From contig NZ_CP021361.1 in the NCBI RefSeq assembly GCF_002157145.1, positions 3,093,001 through 3,157,000 on the forward strand: a stretch of 64,000 nucleotides of DNA. Reading direction: 5' to 3'. Below, one piece after another: positions 17,269 to 25,366 of this stretch. The first letter of the stretch is position 1. Each line of letters begins with the position of its first letter. The notes beneath the pieces are model-generated. The model worked only from the letters and a program-made list of their open reading frames with translations. It was not told the origin of the DNA and did not search any database. Source of the DNA: Acidovorax carolinensis (lineage in GTDB: Bacteria > Pseudomonadota > Gammaproteobacteria > Burkholderiales > Burkholderiaceae_C). Made by a program: the position numbers and the translations under genes.

Positions 17269-18960
17269 TCAGGCTTTCGCCAGGGCTGCCCGGCGAATCC
17301 CCTGCAACGTGCCGGTGGGCGTGATGGCCTCGGGGTCGATCAGACAGTGCAGCACGCTGGGCAGACCGCTGGCGCGGGCGCGCGCCAGGGCGGGAGCGAA
17401 CTCTTCGGTGGTGGTCACGCGCTCGCCGTGGCCGCCGAAGGCCTGGGCGTAGGCCTTGAAGTCGGGATTTGTCAGTGCCGTCGCACTGATGCGGCCAGGG
17501 TACTCGCGCTCCTGGTGCATGCGGATGGTGCCGTACATGGCGTTGTCCAGCAGCACCACGATGATGGGCAGGCCGTACTGCACGGCGGTGGCGAACTCCT
17601 GGCCGTGCATCAGGAAGTCACCGTCGCCCGCAAAAACCACCACCTCGCGCTGCGGCCACAGGCGCTTGGCGCCCACGCCCGCGGGCAGGCCGTAGCCCAT
17701 CGATCCACTGGTGGGCGCGAGCTGGCTCGCATAGGTGGTGAAGGGCCAGAAGCGGTGCACCCAGGTGGCGAAGTTGCCCGCGCCGTTGCAGAAGATGGTG
17801 TCGGCGGGCAGCACTTCCTTGAGGTGCTGCATCACCTGGCCCATCTGCAGATTGCCGGGGATGCGGATGGGCGCGGTATCGCTCCACGCCAGGTATTCGG
17901 CATGGGCGGCTTCTGCATGGGCCTTCCAAGCAACAGGGGCCGTGGGGCGCACTGCGCCCAGCGCCGCAGCAAACGCCTGGGGCGTGGCGTGGATGGCCTG
18001 TGTGGGGCGGTAGAGCTTGCCCAGCTCGTCCGCATCGGCATGCACATGCACAAACGGCTGCGCGGGTGTGGGAATGTGGAACAGCTCGTAGCCCTGCGAT
18101 GGCACCTCCGACAGTCGCCCGCCCACCACCAGCACCAAGTCCGACGCCTTGATGCGCGCAAGCAGCTTGGGGTTGACGCCCAGGCCCAGGTCACCGCCGT
18201 AGCAGGCGTGTGTGGCCGGGAACAGCATCTGGCGGCGGAACGAGCAGTACACCGGCAGCGACCACGCTTGGGCAAACGCCACAAACTCGCGCACCGCCTG
18301 CTCAGACCAGCGACTGCCGCCCAGGACCGCCACCGGCTGGTGCGCGGCCTTGAGGCGCTCGGCCAACTCGGCCAACTGCGCCGCACCGGGGTGCGTTTCG
18401 GTCACCTGGTAGGGCAGCGCGTCGGCCACCGTGGCGGCCTCGGTCAGCATGTCTTCGGGCAGCGCCACCACCACAGGGCCGGGACGGCCCGAAGTGGCGA
18501 CATGGAAGGCGCGCGAAATCAGCTCGGGCATGCGCGCCGGGTCGTCGATCTGCACCACCCACTTGGCCATGGTGCCAAACACCGCGCCGTAATCGAGCTC
18601 CTGAAACGCCTCTCGCCCCATGGCGCCACGCGCCACCTGGCCCACAAACAGGATGAGTGGGGTCGAGTCCTGGTGTGCAATGTGGATGCCCGCAGCCGCG
18701 TTGGTGGCGCCCGGCCCGCGCGTCACAAAGCAGATGCCGGGCTTCCCGGTGAGCTTGCCCTGCGCCTCGGCCATCATGGCCGCGCCACCCTCCTGGCGGC
18801 ACACGGTGACGGCGATGTGGGCGTCATGCAGGGCGTCCAGCACGGCCAGGTAGCTTTCACCGGGCACGCAAAACAGCTGCTGGACGCCGTGGACGAGGAG
18901 TTGATCGACCAGAATCTGGCCGCCGGTGCGGGACGTTGTCATGGGCGCTACTAAAGGCAT
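17269..18960 (-). CDS. Thiamine diphosphate-dependent enzyme, acetolactate synthase-like
   Basis: A 563-residue cytoplasmic ThDP enzyme of the acetolactate synthase / benzoylformate decarboxylase superfamily. The N-terminal Pyr domain has the activating glutamate in CRQEGGAAMMAEA. The middle domain is nucleotide-fold-like, and the C-terminal PP domain has the ThDP-Mg motif GDGDFLMHGQE ... LLDNAMYGTIR. Biosynthetic IlvB usually has a partner small subunit IlvN; none is here, so a catabolic or specialised role is more likely. It follows the L-lactate dehydrogenase-like gene after 7 bases on the same strand, which suggests a shared 2-hydroxy/2-oxo acid pathway (inference). The start may instead be the internal ATG at 18942. 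Confidence 0.88.
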   Translation of the reverse strand: MPLVAPMTTSRTGGQILVDQLLVHGVQQLFCVPGESYLAVLDALHDAHIAVTVCRQEGGAAMMAEAQGKLTGKPGICFVTRGPGATNAAAGIHIAHQDSTPLILFVGQVARGAMGREAFQELDYGAVFGTMAKWVVQIDDPARMPELISRAFHVATSGRPGPVVVALPEDMLTEAATVADALPYQVTETHPGAAQLAELAERLKAAHQPVAVLGGSRWSEQAVREFVAFAQAWSLPVYCSFRRQMLFPATHACYGGDLGLGVNPKLLARIKASDLVLVVGGRLSEVPSQGYELFHIPTPAQPFVHVHADADELGKLYRPTQAIHATPQAFAAALGAVRPTAPVAWKAHAEAAHAEYLAWSDTAPIRIPGNLQMGQVMQHLKEVLPADTIFCNGAGNFATWVHRFWPFTTYASQLAPTSGSMGYGLPAGVGAKRLWPQREVVVFAGDGDFLMHGQEFATAVQYGLPIIVVLLDNAMYGTIRMHQEREYPGRISATALTNPDFKAYAQAFGGHGERVTTTEEFAPALARARASGLPSVLHCLIDPEAITPTGTLQGIRRAALAKA

Positions 18961-18967
18961 TGTGAAT

Positions 18968-20131
18968 TCAGGCCAGCGGATAAGTGCCCGGCAGCAGGAT
19001 GCTGCAGTCCACCTGGTCGATGTGGGTACGGCCGCAAAACGCCATGGTGATGTCCAGCTCTTTCTGGATGATCTCGAGCGCCCGGGTCACGCCCGCCTCG
19101 CCATAGGCGCCCAGGCCATACAGAAAACTGCGGCCGATCAGCGTGCCGCGTGCGCCCAGGGCGCGGGCCTTGAGCACGTCCTGGCCGCTGCGGATGCCGC
19201 CATCCATCCACACCTCGATGTCCTTGCCCACCGCCTCGGCGATGGCGGGCAGCGCCGCAATCGACGAGGGCGCGCCATCGAGCTGGCGGCCGCCGTGGTT
19301 GCTGACGATGAGCGCGTCGGCACCGCTGTTGGCCGCCAGGCGCGCATCTTCGGCGTCCATGATGCCCTTCAGAATCAGCTTGCCGCCCCAGCGCTTCTTG
19401 ATCCACTCCACATCGCCCCAGTTGAGTTGCGGGTCGAACTGCTCGGCCGTCCACGATGCCAGCGACGACATGTCGCCCACGCCCTTGGCATGGCCGACGA
19501 TGTTGCCAAAGCTGCGGCGTTTGGTGCCCAGCATGCCCAGGCACCAGTGCGGCTTGGTCGCCAGATTGATGAGGTTGGCCAGCGTGGGCTTGGGCGGCGA
19601 CGACAGGCCGTTCTTGATGTCCTTGTGGCGCTGGCCCAGGATCTGCAGATCCAGCGTGAGCTGCAGCGCCGAGCAGCCAGCGGCCTTGGCCCGGTCGATC
19701 AGGCGCTCGATGTAGTCGCGGTCGCGCATCACATACAGCTGAAACCAGAAGCCGGGGCCGGCGTGCTCGGCCACGTCTTCGATGGAGCAGATGCTCATGG
19801 TCGATAGGGTGAACGGAATGCCAAACGCCTTGGCCGCGCGCGCGCCCAGGATTTCGCCGTCGGCATGCTGCATGCCGGTGAGGCCGGTGGGCGCAATGGC
19901 CACGGGCATGGCCACGTCCTGGCCGACCATGGTGGTGCGGGTGCTGCGGCCCTCCATGTTCACGGCCACGCGCTGGCGCAGCTTGATGCCCTGGAAATCG
20001 GCGGTGTTGGAGCGGTAGGTGCCCTCGGTGTACGAGCCCGAATCGGCATAGTCATAGAACATGCGCGGCACGCGGCGCCGGGCAACGACACGCAGGTCTT
20101 CGATGCAGGTTACTTTGGACAGATTGGGCAC
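18968..20131 (-). CDS. lldD: FMN-dependent alpha-hydroxy-acid dehydrogenase (L-lactate dehydrogenase type)
   Basis: A 387-residue TIM-barrel flavoprotein that oxidises L-2-hydroxy acids such as lactate to 2-oxo acids. FMN-binding segments include PVAIAPTGLTGMQHADGE and FTLSTMSICSIEDVAE. The catalytic histidine is in SNHGGRQLDGAPSS, and the C-terminal phosphate-binding part is DGGIRSGQDVLKA and GTLIGRSFLYGLGAYGE. Length matches LldD (about 380). Electrons probably go to the respiratory quinone pool. The symbol is by family; glycolate or mandelate oxidation cannot be excluded. The ThDP enzyme gene follows 7 bases downstream. Confidence 0.9.
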   Translation of the reverse strand: MPNLSKVTCIEDLRVVARRRVPRMFYDYADSGSYTEGTYRSNTADFQGIKLRQRVAVNMEGRSTRTTMVGQDVAMPVAIAPTGLTGMQHADGEILGARAAKAFGIPFTLSTMSICSIEDVAEHAGPGFWFQLYVMRDRDYIERLIDRAKAAGCSALQLTLDLQILGQRHKDIKNGLSSPPKPTLANLINLATKPHWCLGMLGTKRRSFGNIVGHAKGVGDMSSLASWTAEQFDPQLNWGDVEWIKKRWGGKLILKGIMDAEDARLAANSGADALIVSNHGGRQLDGAPSSIAALPAIAEAVGKDIEVWMDGGIRSGQDVLKARALGARGTLIGRSFLYGLGAYGEAGVTRALEIIQKELDITMAFCGRTHIDQVDCSILLPGTYPLA

Positions 20132-20285
20132 GCGGGCACTCCGGATAAGGGGGAATTGGCGTTGAATGGTAGGCGGCGGCGCGCGCCAGGGCCATCAAAA
20201 TTATTTGCGCGGCCGTGCAACAAATTTCGCGCCCCCAAGTCAGGGGGGCGGCGCCCCACCAGGGCATTTCAACAAAACAAGACCA

Positions 20286-20330
20286 AAGCGCTTACACAGC
20301 AAGCGCAAGTAGCTATTATTTCAGGAGCAA
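20286..20330. repeat. Dispersed repeat overlapping the 3' end of the GGDEF gene
   Basis: Plus strand AGCGCTTACACAGCAAGCGC then AAGTAGCTATTATTTCAGGAGCAA. On the minus strand the TGCTCCTGA part gives the diguanylate cyclase gene its last codons and its stop (20321-20323). Homologous GCTCCTGAAT sequence is present in the pbpC and uvrD copies. Confidence 0.7.
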
Positions 20331-22603
20331 ATTGAAGCCTGATCGTCTTCGAGCGCCACCCGCACGGGCTCAGCATCCACCCCGGCATAGACGCGAAACT
20401 GCCGCCGGCCCGCATGTTTTGCGGCATACATGGCCGCGTCGGCATGGCGCGACAGCGTTTCGAAGTCCTGGCCATGCTCGGGAAACAGTGCAATACCGCC
20501 GCTCAGTTCCACGGACAGCACCCGGCCGTTGAGCAGATAAGGGGCGCTGCATGCGGCCATGATCTTGCGCGCCACATGGCTGGCCTGCTCGGTGGTGTCG
20601 ATGCCCGGCAGCAGCACCACGAATTCGTCGCCCCCCTGGCGGCACACCGTGTCCGACGCACGCACCGCACCCGTGAGGCGCTGCGCCAGCTGCACCAGCA
20701 ATTCGTCGCCCACATCGTGGCCCAGCGTGTCGTTGACCTGCTTGAAGCCATCGAGATCGATGTACATCACGGCCACCGACTTGCCGTCGCGCCGCGCCTG
20801 GGCCAGCGCCTGGCGGGCCCGGTCCTGCAGCAGCACGCGGTTGGGCAGGTCGGTGAGCGCGTCGTATTGCGCCAGGTGCGCCATGCGCTCCTGCATGGCC
20901 ACGGTGTCGGTCACATCGCGCAGCACGGTCACGGCGCCAGTGATCTGGCCATGGCGGTCGGTGATGGGGCTGGCCGACTCCTCCACATCAAAGCGCTGGC
21001 CGCTGGTGCGGTGCAGCACCACGCCGCGCGTGGGCTCCACCGGTTTTTGTTGCTGCAGCGCCAGGCGCAGCGGGCTGGGCTGGGGCGCCTGTCCGTCCGG
21101 GCTTTGCAGCCGAATCACTTCGTCCACACTGCGGCCGGCGGCATCAAACCCCTGCCAGCCCGTCAGGCGCTGGGCCACGGGGTTCAGGTAGGTGACGACA
21201 CCCTGCGCGTCGGTGCAGACCACGGCATCGCCAATGGCCTTGAGCGTCAGGCGCATGCGCTCTTTTTCCTCGAACAGCGCCTCTTCCATGTGCTTGCGCT
21301 CCGTGATATCGGTCACCTGCACAAAAATGCCGCGCACGTCGTCGCCGTCAACGTCGGGCACATAGGAGACGATGCTGTGGCGTGCCGCTCCCTGGTTGTC
21401 CACACGCGTGCGCTCGAAAATCTGTGGATGCCCCTGCAGCGCCTGCTCCAGATAAGGCCGGCTCTTTTCGTAAAGATCACCGCCCAGCAGCTCGCGCAGG
21501 TGCTTGCCACGCAACTGGTCGGGCGTCATGCCAAACCAGTCCAGATAGGCATGGTTGGCAAAACGGTTGTACTGATTACGGTCCCAGTAACCAATCATGG
21601 ACGGCAGGTTGTTCAAAATGGTGCGCAGATCGTGCTCGACCTGCTGCAGCTGGCCACTGACCTGCTGGCGGCGGCGCAACTCGCGCGCAAACAGCCCGGC
21701 CAGCCCCACGCAGGCCGCCATCAGCAGCAGGGCAAACCCGCCCAGAAGCCAGGCGCTGCGGTACCAGCTGGCCAGGATGGCATCCACCGACTGGGCCACA
21801 TTCACCATCAGGGGATAGTCACCCACATGCCGGAACGCATAGAGGCGCTCGACGTTGTCGAACGCCGCCCGGCCGGTGAAAACGCCGCTGCGGGCGGACT
21901 GGAAGATGCGGATGTTGGGCGTGCCTGCCAGGCTGCGGCCCACCGCGTCCTCGGCAAAGGGGGAACGGACAAGGACAACGCCATCGACCCGGAACAGATT
22001 CAGGCGATCGCGGACCCCCAGGTTCAATGCTTCGAACAGGCTTTGAAAATGCGCCAGACGGATGGTGCCCACGACCACCCCCGCCAGCTGACCGTCAGGC
22101 CCATAGTAAGCGCGGCTCACAGGCAGGCTTTGCAGGCCGGTCAGGCGTGCGCGCACCGGCGCGCCCACATACAGCCCCGTGTGCGCACCGCTCTCGAACA
22201 CCTTGACGTAGTCGCGATCGGCAAAGTTGGCCTTGCGGGGCTCCGGAAACTCCGAGTCGAGCACCACGTTGCCCGCCCGGTCCAGCACCAAAATGGAGCC
22301 AATGCCCTGCACGCGCAGCGAATTGTCGAACAACGCACGTTGGCGCATCTCGACCGGCAGGGCCATCACGCGCGGATCGCCGATGCCCTCCACCACCCCT
22401 TGAATCGACAAGTCAAAAGACTCCATCGTGCGGGCAATGTTCTGGTCCAGCGTGCGCACCAGGTTGACGTTGGTGCGCTCGGCATTGCGCCACGCCTCCT
22501 CGCGCAGGGTCCAGATGCTGCGGGCAAACAGGCCGCCAATGCCCAAAGACAGCAGCACGGCCAGCAGGATCAGACGGGAAGTGGCAGAGGAACGCACAAA
22601 CAA
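20321..22603 (-). CDS. Membrane PAS-GGDEF diguanylate cyclase
   Basis: A 760-residue sensor that makes cyclic di-GMP. A membrane helix (about 10-30) is followed by a periplasmic sensor of roughly 250 residues of the PDC/Cache type, with the typical DRDYVKVFESG and SRAYYGPDGQLAGVVVG segments. A second helix (about 282-305) and two PAS domains follow (GYWDRNQYNRFANHAYLDWFG and VVCTDAQGVVTYLNPVAQRL). The C-terminal GGDEF domain is intact (GGDEFVVLLPG) with an inhibitory RxxD site five residues before it (RASD), so product feedback is expected. There is no EAL domain. The final residues and stop codon come from a dispersed repeat, so the native C-terminus may have been altered. Confidence 0.94.
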   Translation of the reverse strand: MFVRSSATSRLILLAVLLSLGIGGLFARSIWTLREEAWRNAERTNVNLVRTLDQNIARTMESFDLSIQGVVEGIGDPRVMALPVEMRQRALFDNSLRVQGIGSILVLDRAGNVVLDSEFPEPRKANFADRDYVKVFESGAHTGLYVGAPVRARLTGLQSLPVSRAYYGPDGQLAGVVVGTIRLAHFQSLFEALNLGVRDRLNLFRVDGVVLVRSPFAEDAVGRSLAGTPNIRIFQSARSGVFTGRAAFDNVERLYAFRHVGDYPLMVNVAQSVDAILASWYRSAWLLGGFALLLMAACVGLAGLFARELRRRQQVSGQLQQVEHDLRTILNNLPSMIGYWDRNQYNRFANHAYLDWFGMTPDQLRGKHLRELLGGDLYEKSRPYLEQALQGHPQIFERTRVDNQGAARHSIVSYVPDVDGDDVRGIFVQVTDITERKHMEEALFEEKERMRLTLKAIGDAVVCTDAQGVVTYLNPVAQRLTGWQGFDAAGRSVDEVIRLQSPDGQAPQPSPLRLALQQQKPVEPTRGVVLHRTSGQRFDVEESASPITDRHGQITGAVTVLRDVTDTVAMQERMAHLAQYDALTDLPNRVLLQDRARQALAQARRDGKSVAVMYIDLDGFKQVNDTLGHDVGDELLVQLAQRLTGAVRASDTVCRQGGDEFVVLLPGIDTTEQASHVARKIMAACSAPYLLNGRVLSVELSGGIALFPEHGQDFETLSRHADAAMYAAKHAGRRQFRVYAGVDAEPVRVALEDDQASICS

Positions 22604-22675
22604 GGGAACAAACAGATTTTTACAATTGTACGCACTGACATGGTGCGCACTGCTTGGTGCGTGGGGGCCACCCCG

Positions 22676-24961
22676 TCACCGCCCAGGCGCCGCGCTGGCA
22701 CGCACCCCGGCGCCCCGCACCTCGATGCGCACCTCGTCCAGCACGGTGCCCGCTGCATCGGTCAGTTGTATCACATGGCGCCCCGGCCACGGCAGCCAGC
22801 CCACCTGCGGCCCGCGCCCCAGCGGCTTGCCGTCCAGGCGCCAATGCAGCCCCTGCCCGCTGGCCCGCAGGTGCAGGCGCTGGCGCGCCGGTGGAATGTC
22901 GGGGTCCAGCGCCACGATGGTGCCGGGCGGCGGCGCGGTGATGCGCGCGGCGGCCCCCGTGGTCGCGGGCGCGGGGGCACCGCGAGCAGCAGTTTTTGAA
23001 CCTTTTTGGCCTCTGGCGCTTGATTCATAAGCGCCATCAGCTCCTGAATCCATAGCAAAAACCGCCTGCTGCGTGCCGGGCACAAACCACTCCTCGCGCG
23101 CGGCCTCCAGTGGCTGGGCGTTGCCTGCCGGGGGCGGCTGTGCCGGGCCAAACCGCACCGCTGCGCGCACCAGGCCGGCGGGCGCCCCGGGGGGCCGGCT
23201 GGGCTCGCGTGCGTGCAAAAAACCCATCACCGCCGCCCAGACGGGCGCCGCGCCGCTGGTGCCGCTGACGTCGTGCATGGCTGCGCCGCTGGCGTTGCCA
23301 ACCCACACGCCCACGGTGTAGCGCTCGGACCAGCCCACCGCCCAGTTGTCGCGCATGTCCTTGCTGGTGCCGGTTTTCACGGCAGACCAGAAGCGCGTGG
23401 CCAGCACGCTGTCGGCGCCAAAAGTGCGCGCGCGCGCATTGCCGTCGGACAGGATATCGCCCACGATGTATGCGGCATGCGCGTCGATGGCGGGGGTGAA
23501 ATGCGCCTTGGCATCGGCCAACGCCACCGCACTGGCACGACCGCCATTGGCCAGGGTGCGAAATGCGTTGGTCAGGTGCAGCAACGGCACTTCGGGGCTG
23601 CCCAGTGCCAGGCTGTAGCCAAAATAATCGCCGCTTTCGCGCAATGGCAAACCCACGGCAGCCAGTTGCCGGTGGAACGCGTCAGGCGTCACCATGACCA
23701 GCGCCCGCACCGCCGGCACATTGAGCGAGGCCGCCAGCGCCGTGCGCACCGACACCCAGCCCTTGAACTGGCGGTCGTAGTTCTGCGGGATGTAGAGGCC
23801 GCTGGCGGTGGTGATCTGCGCGGGCGAGTCCTGCACCAGCGACGCCGCCGTGAGCCGCTGCTCGGCAATCGCCTGCGCATACAGAAAAGGCTTGAGCGTG
23901 GAACCCGGCTGGCGCAGCGCCAGCACGCCATCCACTTCGCCGGCCTGGCTCAGCGCACCTGACGACCCCACCCAGGCCAGCACCGCGCCCGTGGCGTTGT
24001 CCAGCACCAGCACCGCGCCGTCTTCGACATGGCGCCCGCGCAGCTCGCGCAGCTGCTGCTGCAGGCTCTGCACGGCAAAGCGCTGCAGCGGGGCGCGCAG
24101 CGTGCTGGGCACCCTTTCCGGCACGGCGCCGTCCTTGAACCGCTGGCGCAGCAGGTAGCGCGCAAAGTGCGGGGCCACGCCGTCGCTCGCATCAAAGGCC
24201 CGGCGCTGCAGCGCGGCAGTGGTGAACAGGTCCAGCGCATCGCAATCCACGCGGGCGGCCCCGTTGCCGGGGCGCTGCTGCATGTCGCGCAGCACGCCAC
24301 AGGCACGTTGCGCCACCAGCGCGGGCCGGGCATTGGGCGCGCGCACCAGGGCTGCGGCCACGGCCGCCTCGCGGTCGTCTAGGCCGTGGGCCGCCTTGCC
24401 AAACAGCGTGCGGCTCAGGGCATCAATGCCCACCAGCTCGCTGCGAAACGGCACAAGGTTGAGATACGCCTCCAGGATCTGGTCCTTGCGCCAGCGCCGG
24501 TCCAGCACCTGCGCGGCCACGGTCTGCCCGAGCTTTTGCGCCACGCTGCGGCCACCCGGACCCTGGCGCCAGTCCCCATCGAGCAAGCCCGCCAGTTGCA
24601 TGGTGATGGTGCTGGCCCCGCGCGTGCGCTGGTTCCACAGGTTGCCCCAGGCTGCAGCCGATGCGGCGCGCCAGTCCACGCCGCTGTGCTCAAAAAAACG
24701 CTTGTCCTCGCTGAGCACCAGCGCCTGGCGCAGCGCCGGCGACACCTCGGCCAGCGGCACCCACTGGCCGCGCCGCACTGTGGCGTCCACGCGCAGGCGC
24801 TGCAGCACCTCGCCCTCGCGCGAAAGGATCAGTGTGTCGGAGGGTTGGAAGTCGGCGCGCACCTCACCAAACGGCGGGATCGCCCACGCGGCCGATGCAC
24901 AGACAACCCACAACGCCCAGCCGGCGCACCAGGGGCGCACTGTCCACCAGCGCTCAGTCAT
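22676..24961 (-). CDS. pbpC: Penicillin-binding protein 1C (bifunctional peptidoglycan synthase)
   Basis: PBP1C polymerises and crosslinks peptidoglycan at the periplasmic face. From ATG 24961 (MTERWWTVRPW) there is one N-terminal membrane segment. The glycosyltransferase domain has EDKRFFEHSGVDWRA and RGASTITMQLAGLL, and the transpeptidase domain has QPGSTLKPF (SxxK serine), a SLN motif (AASLNVPAV) and VKTGTSKDMRDNW (KTG). A C-terminal PBP1C-specific beta domain ends the protein. About 761 residues, normal size. A linker between transpeptidase and C-terminal domain (AMDSGADGAYESSARGQKG) is encoded by a dispersed repeat. The frame is also open through the preceding small membrane protein. It pairs with the alpha-2-macroglobulin gene, a conserved partnership thought to repair the wall when defence is breached. 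Confidence 0.93.
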   Translation of the reverse strand: MTERWWTVRPWCAGWALWVVCASAAWAIPPFGEVRADFQPSDTLILSREGEVLQRLRVDATVRRGQWVPLAEVSPALRQALVLSEDKRFFEHSGVDWRAASAAAWGNLWNQRTRGASTITMQLAGLLDGDWRQGPGGRSVAQKLGQTVAAQVLDRRWRKDQILEAYLNLVPFRSELVGIDALSRTLFGKAAHGLDDREAAVAAALVRAPNARPALVAQRACGVLRDMQQRPGNGAARVDCDALDLFTTAALQRRAFDASDGVAPHFARYLLRQRFKDGAVPERVPSTLRAPLQRFAVQSLQQQLRELRGRHVEDGAVLVLDNATGAVLAWVGSSGALSQAGEVDGVLALRQPGSTLKPFLYAQAIAEQRLTAASLVQDSPAQITTASGLYIPQNYDRQFKGWVSVRTALAASLNVPAVRALVMVTPDAFHRQLAAVGLPLRESGDYFGYSLALGSPEVPLLHLTNAFRTLANGGRASAVALADAKAHFTPAIDAHAAYIVGDILSDGNARARTFGADSVLATRFWSAVKTGTSKDMRDNWAVGWSERYTVGVWVGNASGAAMHDVSGTSGAAPVWAAVMGFLHAREPSRPPGAPAGLVRAAVRFGPAQPPPAGNAQPLEAAREEWFVPGTQQAVFAMDSGADGAYESSARGQKGSKTAARGAPAPATTGAAARITAPPPGTIVALDPDIPPARQRLHLRASGQGLHWRLDGKPLGRGPQVGWLPWPGRHVIQLTDAAGTVLDEVRIEVRGAGVRASAAPGR
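22992..23061. repeat. Dispersed repeat inserted in frame in pbpC
   Basis: Plus strand GGCCTCTGGCGCTTGATTCA, then TAAGCGCCATCAGCTCCTGAATCCATAGC. The coding (minus) strand is open and gives DSGADGAYESSARGQKGSK, nearly the same peptide as the copy in uvrD. It sits in the linker before the C-terminal domain, where extra residues would be tolerated. Confidence 0.88.
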
Positions 24962-25321
24962 CGGGTGCTCGCGGTCGAAACGCTTTTCCGCTTCGGTCAG
25001 GTGGCGCAGCAGCACGTGCGAGATGAGGTTTACGCCAATGCCGCCATACACCACGGGCAATAGATAGAGCGCGAGAGACAACTCGGAGACAAACACCGCA
25101 TCGTCGGCCAGTGAAGGCGTATTTTTGGCCACGCTCGCCAGCGTCTGCAGCAGGTACACGTCCACCCCCGCAATCAGCACCAGCGCAATACCGAACCCCA
25201 TCACCGACATACGCGAAATGGACTGCGTGACGAGCAGCAGCGCATAAATCCCCACAGGCAGTACCAGCGAGAACACCACCAGCAACCAGAAGCGAAATTC
25301 AACAAAAACGGTGAGGTTCAT
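24962..25321 (-). CDS. Small three-helix membrane protein, read in frame into pbpC
   Basis: The first 120 residues of a single long open frame that continues into pbpC. It has three hydrophobic helices (about 10-31, 40-60, 80-103), then a charged tail (LTEAEKRFDREHP). PBP1C proteins do not normally have this part. I do not recognise a function. Two readings are possible: a real fusion, or a separate gene whose stop was lost to a one-base error. A TGA one frame away (24954-24956) would end it at about 122 residues and overlap the pbpC ATG in ATGACTGA, a common coupling pattern. Given other one-base losses in this sequence I favour two genes, without proof. It lies 45 bases after the alpha-2-macroglobulin stop. 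Confidence 0.6.
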
Positions 25322-25366
25322 GGCGTGAATGATGGTTGGGGATGCAGAACGGGCACAAGTGCATCG

